Origin: an uncultured Bacteroidales bacterium
Lineage (GTDB): Bacteria; Bacteroidota; Bacteroidia; Bacteroidales; UBA932
Reading direction: 5' to 3'
Assembly: GCA_900322025.1 (NCBI GenBank)
Contig: ONYJ01000193.1
Coordinates: forward strand, 1 to 6,384
Length of the DNA: 6,384 nucleotides
Every line of letters begins with the position of its first letter. Positions within the stretch are counted from its first letter, which is position 1. Shown piece after piece: positions 5,914 to 6,384 of the stretch. The notes beneath the pieces were generated by a model. The model saw nothing but the letters and a program-made list of their open reading frames with translations. It did not search any database and had not been told where the DNA came from. Made by a program: the position numbers and the translations under genes.

Positions 5914-6384
5914 ATGAAAAATTTGCAGCTACTTACTAACTACAACAACAAGATGTTCTTCCTAATGGCAGGTCCGTGTGTAATTGAGGGAGAGCAAATC
6001 ACTTGGTCCATAGCCAAGCAACTGAAAACAATTGCCGAAAAGCATAAAGTACCATTCATATTCAAAGCGTCTTACAAAAAGGCTAACCGTTCCAAACTCA
6101 CATCCTTTACAGGCATCGGCGACAAAGAAGGCCTGGCCTTGCTGCAATCTATAAGAGAAGAACTTAGAGTTCCCATAGTAACCGATATTCATAGCATAGA
6201 AGAAGCCGAAGTTGCTGCTTCGTACAATGTTGATATTCTCCAGATACCGGCGTTTTTATGCCGTCAGACAGAGCTTCTCCAAGCGGCTGCTCAAACAGGC
6301 AAATATGTGAATATCAAGAAAGGACAATTTCTCTCTCCAGAGGCTATGATCTTTGCCGTACAAAAGGTAAAGGATTGCGGCAAT
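5914..6384 (+). CDS. kdsA: 3-deoxy-8-phosphooctulonate (KDO-8-P) synthase, N-terminal 157 residues (3' end outside window)
   Basis: The frame is open from the ATG at 5914 to the window edge, covering 157 of an expected 260-280 residues. KdsA condenses phosphoenolpyruvate with D-arabinose 5-phosphate to give KDO-8-phosphate and phosphate, the committed step to the KDO sugar of LPS; it is cytoplasmic. Recognisable blocks are MAGPCVIEG (18-26), FKASYKKANRS (50-60, phosphoenolpyruvate/sugar binding), TDIHS (90-94), DILQIPAFLCRQT (107-119) and VNIKKGQFLSP (132-142). Cys22 in AGPC sits where the metal-ligand Cys11 of the Aquifex enzyme lies, while E. coli has Asn26. This marks the metal-dependent class; the other ligands fall beyond the window. 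DAHP synthase is related but lacks this KANRS/PAFLCRQT combination. The first ATG is preferred, but the ATG at 5953 (Met14) would give an N-terminus like that of the Aquifex protein. It may be cotranscribed with rarA. Confidence 0.95.
   Translation, partial: MKNLQLLTNYNNKMFFLMAGPCVIEGEQITWSIAKQLKTIAEKHKVPFIFKASYKKANRSKLTSFTGIGDKEGLALLQSIREELRVPIVTDIHSIEEAEVAASYNVDILQIPAFLCRQTELLQAAAQTGKYVNIKKGQFLSPEAMIFAVQKVKDCGN

Noticed and set aside
5962..6192. 76-residue reverse-strand ORF near the right end
   Set aside because: It is antisense to the clear kdsA frame, which stays open to the window edge and carries all expected motifs.

Overview
The window looks like chromosomal DNA from a member of the Bacteroidota, probably Bacteroidales and possibly Prevotella-like. 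The reasons are an AT-rich composition, a TonB-dependent receptor of a type I associate with this phylum, weak or absent Shine-Dalgarno sequences, several matches to the Bacteroidota -7 promoter box TAnnTTTG, and a KDO (LPS) biosynthesis gene. The genus cannot be fixed from the sequence alone.

Layout. Positions 3-2891 (+) hold what appears to be one transcription unit: the C-terminal end of an unrecognised protein (to 311), a 684-residue TonB-dependent outer-membrane receptor (321-2375), and a small exported heavy-metal-associated (HMA) protein (2415-2891) whose tail is a 14-residue His/Cys repeat. The unit ends at a strong intrinsic terminator (2942-2972). On the opposite strand, converging on it, is a DUF389 (TIGR00341-like) membrane protein with a coiled-coil C-terminal extension (4453-3098). 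A 151-bp divergent spacer (4454-4604) separates that gene from rarA (4605-5891, +), an AAA+ ATPase of replication-fork maintenance. After 22 nt comes the start of kdsA (5914 to the window edge), KDO-8-phosphate synthase of the metal-dependent class.

How they may work together. The receptor and the HMA protein form the interesting module. The receptor has a Cys-Cys pair in its plug, and the partner has an MxCxxC metal site plus a repetitive thiol/imidazole tail. Together they suggest an envelope system that captures or passes on a soft metal such as copper, or possibly zinc; the metal and the direction of flow are inference. The DUF389 protein, rarA and kdsA are unrelated housekeeping or poorly characterised genes. 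No RNA genes, insertion sequences, CRISPR arrays or attachment sites were seen, and no stretch over 300 bases lacks a gene.
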